In this document: positions 1-6,621 of the stretch, piece after piece | Numbering within the stretch: position 1 is the first letter of the stretch | Layout: the number at the start of each line of letters is the position of its first letter | Assembly: GCA_019410445.1 (NCBI GenBank) | Contig: DXSO01000070.1 | Coordinates: 581-8,778, forward strand | DNA: 8,198 nt | Direction of reading: 5' to 3' | DNA from: Sutterella sp. | GTDB taxonomy: Bacteria > Pseudomonadota > Gammaproteobacteria > Burkholderiales > Burkholderiaceae_F | Position numbers and translations under genes: made by a program | Notes under the pieces: model-generated | The model's input: the letters and a program-made list of their open reading frames with translations, nothing else | Databases searched by the model: none | What the model was told of the DNA's origin: nothing

Positions 1-1
1 C

Positions 2-1603
2 AAGTTTGAGAGAGCTTTTACGCCTGAAGATCTCGAAAAAATTGAAACTCGAATGAAAGAACTCGTCAAGCAGGACATTGCGCTTGAGCGTTATACCTTG
101 CCGCGAGACGAAGCAATAGCCTACTTCAAGAGTATCGGCGAGCACTACAAGGCTGAAATCATTAGTGAAATTCCTGCAGGCGAAGTTATTTCTCTGTATC
201 GTCAGGGCGACTTTACCGATCTGTGCCGCGGTCCTCATGTTCCGAGTACCGGAAAGCTGAAGGTCTTCAAGCTGATGAAGGTTGCTGGTGCTTATTGGCG
301 TGGCGACAGCAAGAATGAAATGCTGCAACGTATTTACGGCACTGCTTGGGCTAAGAAAGAAGATCAGGACGCTTATCTGACAATGCTTGCTGAGGCCGAG
401 AAGAGAGATCATCGCCGTCTCGGTAAGGAGCTTGATCTTTTCCACCTGCAGGAAGAAGCGCCTGGTTTGATTTTCTGGCACGCCAAGGGTTGGGCATTGT
501 GGCAGGTTGTCGAACAGTTTATGCGCCGCATCTATCGTGAAAACGGCTATCAGGAGGTGAAGGCGCCTCAGCTGTTGGATCGTTCACTGTGGGAGCGTTC
601 CGGTCACTGGGCAAAATACCGTAGCAATATGTTTACGACAGAGTCGGAAAACCGTTACTACGCTCTCAAGCCCATGAATTGTCCTGGGCATATTCAGCTT
701 TTCAATGCAGGATTGCGCAGCTACCGAGATCTGCCGCTTCGTTACGGTGAATTCGGGCAGTGCCACCGCAATGAACCGTCTGGAGCTCTGCACGGTTTAA
801 TGCGTGTACGCGGCTTCACGCAGGACGACGGTCACATTTTCTGCACGGAAGATCAGATTTTGAAGGAATGTGTGGACTTTACCCGTATTGTGCGTGATGT
901 CTATCACACGTTTGGCTTTGAAGATATTCTCTACAAAGTAGCCACTCGTCCGGAGATGCGCATTGGTGAAGATGCTGTTTGGGACAAGGCCGAAGCAGCT
1001 CTGATCGAATCGCTCGATGCATGTGGACTGCCGTATGAAATTTTGCCGGGTGAGGGAGCCTTCTACGGTCCTAAGATTGAATACCATCTTAAGGATTGCC
1101 TGGGTCGTACCTGGCAGTGCGGCACCGTGCAGGTGGACTTCCAAATGCCGGGACGTCTTGGAGCCGAGTACGTCGCAGAAGACAATACCCGCAAGGTGCC
1201 GGTTATGCTTCATCGTGCCATTCTCGGTTCGCTTGAGCGTTGGATCGGTATGTTGATCGAGCACTACGCAGGTGCAATGCCGGTTTGGTTGTCTCCGATT
1301 CAGGTGGCTGTGGCATCAATCACCGATGCTCAATCGGAGTTTGCCGCCGATGTTGCACGAAAGATGCGCGAAGCTGGTATTCGTGTTATCGAGGATTTGC
1401 GCAGTCAAAAGATCAACTATAAAATCCGCGAATTGACTTTGCAGAAGCTGCCCTATATTGCCGTTGTTGGTGAAAAAGAGGCGCAGTCCGGCACGGTCAG
1501 TGTGCGTGCACGCGGAGGCAAAAACCTCGGCGTCATGACTATCGATGAATTTATTTCCCGTGTGGTGAGCGAGGATCAGACTCGCAAAAACACGGACGAC
1601 TGA
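2..1603 (+). CDS. thrS: Threonyl-tRNA synthetase, 5'-truncated by the window edge
   Basis: Class II synthetase that charges tRNA-Thr with threonine in the cytosol. The frame is open from base 2, so the ATG at 53 is internal; 533 codons are visible. The three zinc ligands that bind threonine are recognisable: Cys227 in MNCPGH, His278 in QDDGHIF and His404 in MLHRAI (local numbering). Each is offset by 107 from E. coli Cys334, His385 and His511, so about 107 residues (TGS and part of the editing domain) lie outside the window. The end of the SAD editing domain is present, with Cys75 and His79 in LCRGPH. The catalytic core follows, with HRNEPSG and RVRGFTQDD blocks. The C-terminal anticodon-binding domain starts near residue 420. 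The gene ends 110 bases before infC, a larger gap than in E. coli. Identity is near certain; upstream control of thrS cannot be seen. Confidence 0.98.
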   Translation, partial: KFERAFTPEDLEKIETRMKELVKQDIALERYTLPRDEAIAYFKSIGEHYKAEIISEIPAGEVISLYRQGDFTDLCRGPHVPSTGKLKVFKLMKVAGAYWRGDSKNEMLQRIYGTAWAKKEDQDAYLTMLAEAEKRDHRRLGKELDLFHLQEEAPGLIFWHAKGWALWQVVEQFMRRIYRENGYQEVKAPQLLDRSLWERSGHWAKYRSNMFTTESENRYYALKPMNCPGHIQLFNAGLRSYRDLPLRYGEFGQCHRNEPSGALHGLMRVRGFTQDDGHIFCTEDQILKECVDFTRIVRDVYHTFGFEDILYKVATRPEMRIGEDAVWDKAEAALIESLDACGLPYEILPGEGAFYGPKIEYHLKDCLGRTWQCGTVQVDFQMPGRLGAEYVAEDNTRKVPVMLHRAILGSLERWIGMLIEHYAGAMPVWLSPIQVAVASITDAQSEFAADVARKMREAGIRVIEDLRSQKINYKIRELTLQKLPYIAVVGEKEAQSGTVSVRARGGKNLGVMTIDEFISRVVSEDQTRKNTDD

Positions 1604-1621
1604 TCACGGAAGTGAGATACG

Positions 1622-1651
1622 GGAGGCGACGGCCTTTGGCAAGCCGCCTCC
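1622..1651 (+). promoter_or_regulatory. Hairpin in the infC leader
   Basis: GGAGGCG (1622-1628) can pair with CGCCTCC (1645-1651), giving seven base pairs around a 16-base loop. In the alternative fold GAGG and CGGC pair with GCCG and CCTC around a CGA bulge. No T-run follows, so it is not an intrinsic terminator. It sits between the thrS stop and the infC start and may be an RNA structure of the thrS-infC transcript. A role is inference only. Confidence 0.45.
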
Positions 1652-1658
1652 GGGTCTT

Positions 1659-1670
1659 CGATCTAGATCG
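1659..1670. repeat. Perfect 12-base palindrome CGATCTAGATCG
   Basis: CGATCTAGATCG equals its own reverse complement and lies in the thrS-infC gap, eight bases after the leader hairpin. A tandem seven-base repeat (CTCACTG twice, 1675-1688) follows directly. It may be a protein-binding site or chance; no known operator is recognised. Confidence 0.5.
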
Positions 1671-1713
1671 TTGACTCACTGCTCACTGGTGAAAACTTTT
1701 TGGGAGACGTGCC

Positions 1714-2235
1714 ATAGCACAAGATCGCAACCACCGAATCAATCGTGAGATTCGGGTACCTGAGGTCCGACTGACCGGCGTTGATGGCGCCCAGATCGGT
1801 ATTGTTTCGACTGCTGAAGCTCTTCGTATGGCTGAGGAGCACGACGTTGATCTCGTTGAGGTCGCGCCCAATGCTCAGCCGCCGGTTTGCCGTTTGATGG
1901 ATTACGGCAAGTTCCGTTATCAGGAGCAGAAGAAGGCCCAGGAAATGAAGGCCCGTCAGAAGGTCATTCAGGTCAAGGAAGTCAAATTCCGTCCGGCCAC
2001 TGACGAAAATGACTATCAAACCAAGTTGCGTGCACTTCGCCGCTTCTTGGCTGACGGAGACAAGGCAAAAGTCACGCTGCGTTATCGTGGTCGTGAAATG
2101 GCTCACCAGGATCTGGGTGCACAAATCATGCATCGTATCCGTGATGAGCTTGCGGAAGAAGCCCAGATCGAAATGCAGCCCAAGCTTGAGGGCCGTCAGA
2201 TGATCATGGTACTGGCTCCCAAGCGCAAAAAATAA
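1714..2235 (+). CDS. infC: Translation initiation factor IF-3, started by a rare ATA codon
   Basis: IF-3 binds the 30S subunit, checks the start codon-initiator tRNA pairing and keeps the subunits apart. Reading in frame upstream of the first ATG (1828) adds the conserved N-terminal domain: MAQDRNHRINREIRVPEV, then RLTGVDGAQIG. An in-frame TGA at 1690 bounds the gene, and no ATG, GTG or TTG lies in frame between 1693 and 1827. The ATA at 1714 has GGGAGA at 1702-1707, six bases away, and gives 173 residues, close to E. coli IF-3 (180). The C-terminal domain runs from about residue 85, with VKFRPATDENDYQTKL and a basic end. E. coli infC starts with AUU and IF-3 represses its own translation through that codon; the ATA here would fit the same control, by inference. 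Identity is near certain; the exact start is likely. Confidence 0.93.
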   Translation: MAQDRNHRINREIRVPEVRLTGVDGAQIGIVSTAEALRMAEEHDVDLVEVAPNAQPPVCRLMDYGKFRYQEQKKAQEMKARQKVIQVKEVKFRPATDENDYQTKLRALRRFLADGDKAKVTLRYRGREMAHQDLGAQIMHRIRDELAEEAQIEMQPKLEGRQMIMVLAPKRKK

Positions 2236-2244
2236 TTTTTTGTG

Positions 2245-2250
2245 TATAAT
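2245..2250 (+). promoter_or_regulatory. Candidate -10 box (TATAAT) for rpmI-rplT
   Basis: A perfect TATAAT lies just after infC, preceded by A- and T-rich DNA. No good -35 hexamer is found at 16-18 bases upstream. A start near 2257 would put both leader hairpins in the transcript. It also sits next to an AT-rich inverted repeat (A6-TAA-T6, 2227-2241), so chance is possible. Confidence 0.35.
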
Positions 2251-2263
2251 CACGCGTCTTAAT

Positions 2264-2296
2264 GCTCTGAAGGAGAACGAAAGTTCTCTTTCAGGC
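2264..2296 (+). promoter_or_regulatory. Leader hairpin 1 upstream of rpmI, GAAA loop
   Basis: CTGAAGGAGAAC (2267-2278) pairs with GTTCTCTTTCAG (2283-2294) over twelve base pairs with a single G-U pair, closed by a GAAA tetraloop of the GNRA type. Two more pairs (GC/GC) extend it past one bulged T at 2266. No T-run follows. A stem this regular in a ribosomal-protein leader suggests a functional RNA element. Confidence 0.6.
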
Positions 2297-2305
2297 TTGT
2301 AAAAA

Positions 2306-2358
2306 GTCGGGGCGGGCAAAAGAAGTCAGGAGAGAAGTCCTGCGCCTGGAGTTCCGAC
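2306..2358 (+). promoter_or_regulatory. Leader hairpin 2 upstream of rpmI, possible L20 target
   Basis: Three nested helices stack in one element: GTCGG (2306-2310) with CCGAC (2354-2358), GGCG (2311-2314) with CGCC (2343-2346), and CAGGA (2327-2331) with TCCTG (2338-2342). A purine-rich internal loop lies at 2315-2326 and a seven-base bulge at 2347-2353. It ends just before the rpmI ribosome-binding site (AAGGAAG, 2366-2372). In E. coli, L20 represses rpmI-rplT by binding the rpmI leader; a similar job here is inference, since the sequence does not match a motif I know. Confidence 0.5.
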
Positions 2359-2381
2359 AAATCATAAGGAAGTACGGCCAA

Positions 2382-2579
2382 ATGCCGAAGATGAAAACAA
2401 AGAAGGCAGCGAGCAAGCGCTTCAAGGTCCGTTCCGGCGGTTCCATCAAGCGCGGCCACGCCACCAAGCGTCATATCCTGACCCATCGTTCGACGAAGAA
2501 TAAGCGTCAGCTCCGTGGTATGGTTACCATTCACGAATCTGACAGCAAGTCGATCCATCGCATGATGCCCTACGCATAA
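2382..2579 (+). CDS. rpmI: 50S ribosomal protein L35
   Basis: Small, very basic protein of the large ribosomal subunit, bound to 23S rRNA. It is 65 residues, the usual length. The family signature is clear: MPKMKTKKAASKRFKVRSG at the N-terminus, then KRGHATKRHIL and KRQLRGM. The start at 2382 has AAGGAAG nine bases upstream. rplT follows 18 bases after the stop, so the two are surely cotranscribed. The leader before this gene holds two stable hairpins and is the expected place for L20 feedback on both genes. Confidence 0.98.
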   Translation: MPKMKTKKAASKRFKVRSGGSIKRGHATKRHILTHRSTKNKRQLRGMVTIHESDSKSIHRMMPYA

Positions 2580-2597
2580 GAAGAGGAGAGGATAGAG

Positions 2598-2954
2598 ATG
2601 CCCCGAGTTAAGCGTGGCGTGACGGCTCGTGCCCGTCACAAGAAGATTCTTGCCCTCGCCAAGGGCTTCCGTCTGCGTCGCAACAACGTTTTCCGCGTTG
2701 CAAAGCAGGCTGTGATGCGTGCTGGTCAGTATGCTTATCGTGACCGCCGTGACAAGAAGCATGTGTTCCGTCGTCTGTGGATTGCTCGTATCAACGCTGC
2801 AACCCGTTCCAACGGTCTCACCTACAGCCGCTTCATGAATGGCCTCAAGAAGGCTGGCGTGATGCTTGATCGTAAGGTGCTCGCCGACATGGCTGTGTTC
2901 GACAAGGCCGGTTTCGCCAGCCTCGTTGCTCAGGCCAAGGCTGCTCTGGCCTAA
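2598..2954 (+). CDS. rplT: 50S ribosomal protein L20
   Basis: L20 binds 23S rRNA early and is needed for 50S assembly; in E. coli it also represses its own operon by binding the rpmI leader. The protein has 118 residues, the standard length. It opens with MPRVKRGVTARARHKKIL, followed by AKGFRLRRNNVFRVAKQAV, a long basic arm, and the globular C-terminal part from about residue 60 (RRLWIARINAA). A strong purine-rich ribosome-binding stretch (GAGGAGAGGA, 2583-2592) precedes the ATG. Codon use is strongly biased, as expected of a highly expressed gene. An intrinsic terminator follows at 3011-3050. Confidence 0.98.
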   Translation: MPRVKRGVTARARHKKILALAKGFRLRRNNVFRVAKQAVMRAGQYAYRDRRDKKHVFRRLWIARINAATRSNGLTYSRFMNGLKKAGVMLDRKVLADMAVFDKAGFASLVAQAKAALA

Positions 2955-2973
2955 TCAGAGAACGGAACAAAAA

Positions 2974-3000
2974 AGACCGTTGACCGATGATCGACGGTCT
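2974..3000 (-). terminator. Hairpin after rplT, terminator-like on the minus strand
   Basis: AGACCGTTGA (2974-2983) pairs with TCGACGGTCT (2991-3000) over ten base pairs with one wobble and a seven-base loop. On the plus strand no T-run follows. A run of six A precedes it (2969-2974), so read on the minus strand it has the form of an intrinsic terminator. No minus-strand gene is present. It may block antisense transcripts, or act as an upstream hairpin of the plus-strand terminator. Confidence 0.5.
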
Positions 3001-3010
3001 GGTTCAAAAA

Positions 3011-3050
3011 AGGGGTTCGGTGCTGAAAAGTTGCCGGACCTCTTTTTTTT
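3011..3050 (+). terminator. Intrinsic terminator between rplT and pheS
   Basis: AGGGGTTCGG (3011-3020) pairs with CCGGACCTCT (3034-3043) over ten base pairs with two wobbles, followed by eight T (3043-3050). This is a standard Rho-independent terminator. It would end the infC-rpmI-rplT transcript or, as in E. coli between rplT and pheS, act as an attenuator for pheST. Confidence 0.85.
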
Positions 3051-3072
3051 ACCGAAAATCCGTCAAAATTAA

Positions 3073-3100
3073 ATCCGTTTGTTCGCACGAACAAGCGGAT
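3073..3100. repeat. 28-base inverted repeat upstream of pheS
   Basis: The left arm ATCCGTTTGTTCG (3073-3085) and right arm CGAACAAGCGGAT (3088-3100) are reverse complements apart from one position, with only CA between them. As DNA it looks like a dimer operator; as RNA it would be a 12-13 base-pair hairpin with a tiny loop and no T-run. It lies about 80 bases before the pheS ATG. Its binding partner is unknown. Confidence 0.6.
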
Positions 3101-3178
3101 AGTTGCATGTGTGCGAGTTATATACGGCTTCACGCATGAGCGAAATGAAAGTTGATTCAACCTACCGGGTGTGTAGAA

Positions 3179-4195
3179 ATGGATGATTTAGTGCAAATCG
3201 TGGAATCGGCAAAGGCCGATTTCGCGGCCGCTGAACAGAGCGCCGCTCTTGAGGACGCCAAGGCCAAATACATCGGCAAAAACGGCGCCATCACCGCCAT
3301 GATGCGAGGTTTGGCCGGCTTGACGCCGGAACAAAAGCGTGAACGTGGTCCCGCTATTAATAAAGCTAAGGCTCAAGTTGAAGCGCTTTTGAACGCTCGC
3401 CGCGAAGAAATTGCTGATGCTGCCATGCAGGCTAAGCTTGCTGCCGAGGCTGTGGATGTAACGCTTCCCGGACGCACGATTGCTCGTGGCGGTATCCATC
3501 CTGTTATCCGCACTTGGATGCGCATTGAAGAGATCTTTGCTTCGATCGGCTTTGATGTGGCTGATGGTCCGGAGATCGAGAGCGATTGGTACAGCTTCAC
3601 GGCTTTGAATAATCCGCCCAATCACCCGGCTCGCTCGATGCAGGATACGTTCTATGTCGACCGCTGCGATGAAAAGGGAATGCAGTTGCCGTTGCGTCCC
3701 CATACTTCGCCGATGCAGGTTCGTTATGCTCGTACGCATACTCCGCCGATCAAGGTTATTGCTCCGGGACGCACCTATCGAGTCGACAGTGATGCAACGC
3801 ATTCTCCGATGTTCCATCAGGTCGAAGGTCTGTGGGTTGCCGACAACATTTCGTTTGCTGATCTCAAGGGCGTTTACACCGACTTCCTTCGTCGTTTCTT
3901 CGAAACGGAAGATTTGAAGGTGCGTTTCCGTCCGAGCTATTTCCCGTTTACTGAACCGTCCGTGGAAGTGGATATGGCCTTTACGAGTGGTCCGCGCAAG
4001 GGTAAGTGGCTTGAGATTTCCGGGGCCGGTGAAGTGCATCCGAATGTCATTCGCAACTATGGACTTGACCCTGAAAAATATATCGGCTTTGCTTTTGGTT
4101 CCGGTTTGGAACGTTTGACGATGCTGCGTTACGGCATTGACGATCTGCGCCTTTTCTTTGAAGGCGACCTGCGTTTCCTGCGTCAGTTCAAATAA
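3179..4195 (+). CDS. pheS: Phenylalanyl-tRNA synthetase alpha subunit
   Basis: Catalytic subunit of the alpha2-beta2 enzyme that charges tRNA-Phe. The ATG at 3179 gives 338 residues, near the family length (E. coli 327), beginning MDDLVQIVESAKADF. A TTG at 3152 would add nine non-conserved residues and is less likely. The N-terminal coiled-coil arm covers about residues 1-85 and contacts tRNA. The class II core follows: motif 2 near residues 207-220 (MFHQVEGLWV), PFTEPSVEVD near 257-266, and motif 3 near 303-320 (GFAFGSGLERLTMLRYG). The Ala in GFAFG corresponds to the known phenylalanine-pocket residue, so the pocket looks wild type. No clear Shine-Dalgarno sequence precedes the ATG. pheT starts 20 bases after the stop. 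Identity is near certain. Confidence 0.98.
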   Translation: MDDLVQIVESAKADFAAAEQSAALEDAKAKYIGKNGAITAMMRGLAGLTPEQKRERGPAINKAKAQVEALLNARREEIADAAMQAKLAAEAVDVTLPGRTIARGGIHPVIRTWMRIEEIFASIGFDVADGPEIESDWYSFTALNNPPNHPARSMQDTFYVDRCDEKGMQLPLRPHTSPMQVRYARTHTPPIKVIAPGRTYRVDSDATHSPMFHQVEGLWVADNISFADLKGVYTDFLRRFFETEDLKVRFRPSYFPFTEPSVEVDMAFTSGPRKGKWLEISGAGEVHPNVIRNYGLDPEKYIGFAFGSGLERLTMLRYGIDDLRLFFEGDLRFLRQFK

Positions 4196-4215
4196 TCGGT
4201 TGGGAGTTAGAGAAA

Positions 4216-6621
4216 ATGTTGTTTTCAGAAGAATGGCTGCGCAGTTTCGTGAATCCGGAATTGACGAGTCAGCAGCTCGACGACGCCATGACGATGGCAG
4301 GCCTGGAGGTTGAGGAATGTTCGGCAATTGCACCTGCATTTGAAGGTGTCGTGGTTGCTGAGGTCGTTGACTGCGTAGATCATGAAAATTCGGATCATCT
4401 GCATGTATGCAAGGTCAATGTCGGTGCTGCCGAGCCTTTGCAGATCGTTTGCGGCGCACCCAATGTGAAGACTGGGGTTAAGGTGCCGTGCGCTCTGATC
4501 GGTGCTGTTTTGCCGGGGGACTTCAAGATCAAGAAGGCCAAGATGCGCGGTGTTGAAAGTTTCGGCATGCTGTGCTCGGCACGTGAACTCGGTATCAATG
4601 AAGACCATCAGGGACTGTGGATTCTGCCCGCAGACGCTCCCGTTGGAATGGATATTCGCGAATACGCCAAGCTCGACGACAAGCGTTTTGAAATTAAGCT
4701 CACGCCCAATCGCGGAGACGCCCTTTCGATTATCGGCGTAGCTCGCGACGTGCATGCCATCACAGGTGCGCCGCTGAATATGCCCGAATTCAAGGCTGTT
4801 GAGCCGACATGCTCCTGCGTTAAACCTGTGCATGTGTTGGCACCGGATCTTTGCGGTCGCTTTACCGGTCGTATCATCAAGGGTCTCAATGCCAAGGCTC
4901 AAACGCCGCAGTGGATGAAAGATCGTCTGGAGCGATCCGGTCAGCGCAGTATTTCGGCACTGGTGGATATCTCCAACTATGTCATGCTTGAACTTGGCCG
5001 TCCGACGCATTTCTTCGATCTGGATAAGCTCAACGGTGATGTCACCGTGCGTTGGGCAAAGAAGGGTGAAAAGCTTGAACTGCTCAATGGGCAGACGGCA
5101 GAGCTTGACGAATACTACGGCGTCGTCTGCGATGAAACCGGTCCGCAGGCTATCGCCGGCATTATGGGCGGTGAACCTACCTCAATTAGCGATGACACTG
5201 TCAGCATCTTCATTGAAGCGGCTTTCTGGCAGCAAGTTGCCATTCAGGGGCGTTGCCGCAAGCTCAATTTCTCGACGGATGCCGCCTACCGTTTTGAACG
5301 TGGCGTTGACTGGGCCTCTAATGTTGAACACATCAACTATGTAACCCAATTGGTTTTGGACATCTGCGGCACGCCGGAGACTAAGGTCGGTCCGGTTGAC
5401 GATCAGTGCGTCAATCTCCCGGCAGTACGTACGGTACGCATGCGTCCCGATCGCTGCCGCAAGATCGTTGGTGTGGACATCTCCGACGATTTTATGGCGC
5501 AGGCCTTTACTCGTCTGGGCTTTGAGTTTGTGCGTGATGGAGCCGATTTTGTGGTGACAAGTCCGTCGTATCGATTCGATATCGAAATCGAAGAGGATCT
5601 TGTCGAAGAGGTCGCACGTCTGTACGGCTATGAAAAATTGCCGGATCTTCCCCCGTTGGCACGCTGCGGTATGCGTGCTCGTGCCGAAGGGACGCGTTCC
5701 AATCATGCTCTTCGCTTGTCCTTGGCAGGTCTGGGATACCAGGAACTCATCAACTTCAGCTTTGTTGAAGAACAATGGGAAAAGGATTTTGCAGGAAACG
5801 ACAGTCCTATTCGTTTGCTCAACCCCATTGCCAGTCAGTTGTCCGTGATGAGAACGCAGCTGTTGGGCGGACTCGTGGACATTTTGCGTTTCAATCTCAA
5901 TCGCAAGGCTGAAAACGTTCGTATTTTCGAGCTTGGCCGAGTCTTTTTCCCGGACGAAAGCGTGACGGACAGTGAAACAACCGTCAAGGGTGTTCGTCAG
6001 CCTCTGCATATTGCAGGTCTCGCGTACGGCGATGCTCATGAAGATTGCTGGGCTGAAACCAAGCGCTCCGTAGATTTCTTTGATGTCAAAGGCGATGTGG
6101 AGAGTTTGATTTCACCGCTTAAGGCCTCGTTTGAAGCTGCAGAGCATCCGGCTATGCATCCTGGTCGCTGCGCCCGTGTACTTATTGACGGTAAAACCGT
6201 TGGTTTTGTGGGAGAACTGCATCCGAAGATTTGCCGTGCATATGACTTGGCTAAGCCGCCGGTGGTTTTCGAACTTGAAGTTGCTGCGCTTTGTGAATTG
6301 CCTGTGCCGAGTGCTCGAGCTGTCAGCAAATTCCAGCCGGTACATCGAGACATCAGTGTGACGGTGCCCAACGACGTAACTTGCGCGCAGTTGCAGGATG
6401 CAGTCAACCGCATTCGTCGCACTAAGCCCGAAGCGATGATTATTGAATCGCTTGACTTGTTTGATGTATATCGTCCGGAAGGATCAACGGAAAAGAGTAT
6501 GGCGTTCCGGTTGACGCTCTCGACACTTGGAGCGGAAGCGATCGGAGAAAAAGAAGCTGATGCTGCATTTGAAGCGGTCGAACAAGTGTTTGCGGAGCTT
6601 GGGGCGACGCTTCGTCACTAA
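4216..6621 (+). CDS. pheT: Phenylalanyl-tRNA synthetase beta subunit
   Basis: Structural, editing and tRNA-binding partner of PheS. It has 801 residues (E. coli 795). The ATG is preceded by GGGAG at 4202-4206. Domains in order: an N-terminal module (MLFSEEWLRSFVNP), an EMAP-type tRNA-binding domain at about 40-150 (LQIVCGAPNVKTG, GVESFGMLCSARELG), the B3/B4 editing domain at about 215-385 (ALVDISNYVMLELGRPTHFFD, GIMGGEPTSI, FSTDAAYRFERGVD), the B5 domain at about 405-480 (SPSYRFDIEIEEDLVEEVAR), a catalytic-like core at about 490-690 without a working active site in this family, and the ferredoxin-fold anticodon-binding domain from about 704 (SKFQPVHRDISVTVP). All parts are intact. It is cotranscribed with pheS; the stop lies 64 bases before the ihfA ATG. 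Confidence 0.98.
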   Translation: MLFSEEWLRSFVNPELTSQQLDDAMTMAGLEVEECSAIAPAFEGVVVAEVVDCVDHENSDHLHVCKVNVGAAEPLQIVCGAPNVKTGVKVPCALIGAVLPGDFKIKKAKMRGVESFGMLCSARELGINEDHQGLWILPADAPVGMDIREYAKLDDKRFEIKLTPNRGDALSIIGVARDVHAITGAPLNMPEFKAVEPTCSCVKPVHVLAPDLCGRFTGRIIKGLNAKAQTPQWMKDRLERSGQRSISALVDISNYVMLELGRPTHFFDLDKLNGDVTVRWAKKGEKLELLNGQTAELDEYYGVVCDETGPQAIAGIMGGEPTSISDDTVSIFIEAAFWQQVAIQGRCRKLNFSTDAAYRFERGVDWASNVEHINYVTQLVLDICGTPETKVGPVDDQCVNLPAVRTVRMRPDRCRKIVGVDISDDFMAQAFTRLGFEFVRDGADFVVTSPSYRFDIEIEEDLVEEVARLYGYEKLPDLPPLARCGMRARAEGTRSNHALRLSLAGLGYQELINFSFVEEQWEKDFAGNDSPIRLLNPIASQLSVMRTQLLGGLVDILRFNLNRKAENVRIFELGRVFFPDESVTDSETTVKGVRQPLHIAGLAYGDAHEDCWAETKRSVDFFDVKGDVESLISPLKASFEAAEHPAMHPGRCARVLIDGKTVGFVGELHPKICRAYDLAKPPVVFELEVAALCELPVPSARAVSKFQPVHRDISVTVPNDVTCAQLQDAVNRIRRTKPEAMIIESLDLFDVYRPEGSTEKSMAFRLTLSTLGAEAIGEKEADAAFEAVEQVFAELGATLRH

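Noticed and set aside
1636..1674. Twelve-codon frame starting at TTG 1636 in the thrS-infC gap
   Set aside because: GGGAGG nine bases upstream is suggestive, but the frame sits within a hairpin, uses a weak start and has no telling composition, so it is not listed as a gene.
1828..1830. ATG 1828 as the infC start
   Set aside because: It would remove 38 conserved residues of the IF-3 N-terminal domain, which are encoded in frame just upstream.
2227..2241. A6-TAA-T6 inverted repeat at the infC stop as a terminator
   Set aside because: The stem is almost only A-T pairs, with little stability; a TATAAT follows at once and the rpmI genes are expected to be expressed with infC.
3101..3124. TTGCAT and TATATA before pheS as a promoter
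   Set aside because: The two boxes are only about ten bases apart, and no -35 sits at proper spacing for TATATA, so no promoter is called.
2987..3138. Frame from ATG 2987 through the rplT-pheS terminator as a Phe leader peptide
   Set aside because: Its two Phe codons come from the terminator T-run itself, it lacks a ribosome-binding site, and it runs far past the hairpin, unlike a real leader peptide such as PheM.
3188..4339. Long minus-strand open frame opposite pheS (383 codons)
   Set aside because: It mirrors the conserved pheS frame and the start of pheT, has no recognisable domain and no ribosome-binding site. Codon bias of the sense gene explains the open antisense frame.
5182..6039. 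Minus-strand open frame opposite pheT (285 codons)
   Set aside because: It lies fully inside the intact, well-conserved pheT and its translation resembles no family I know.
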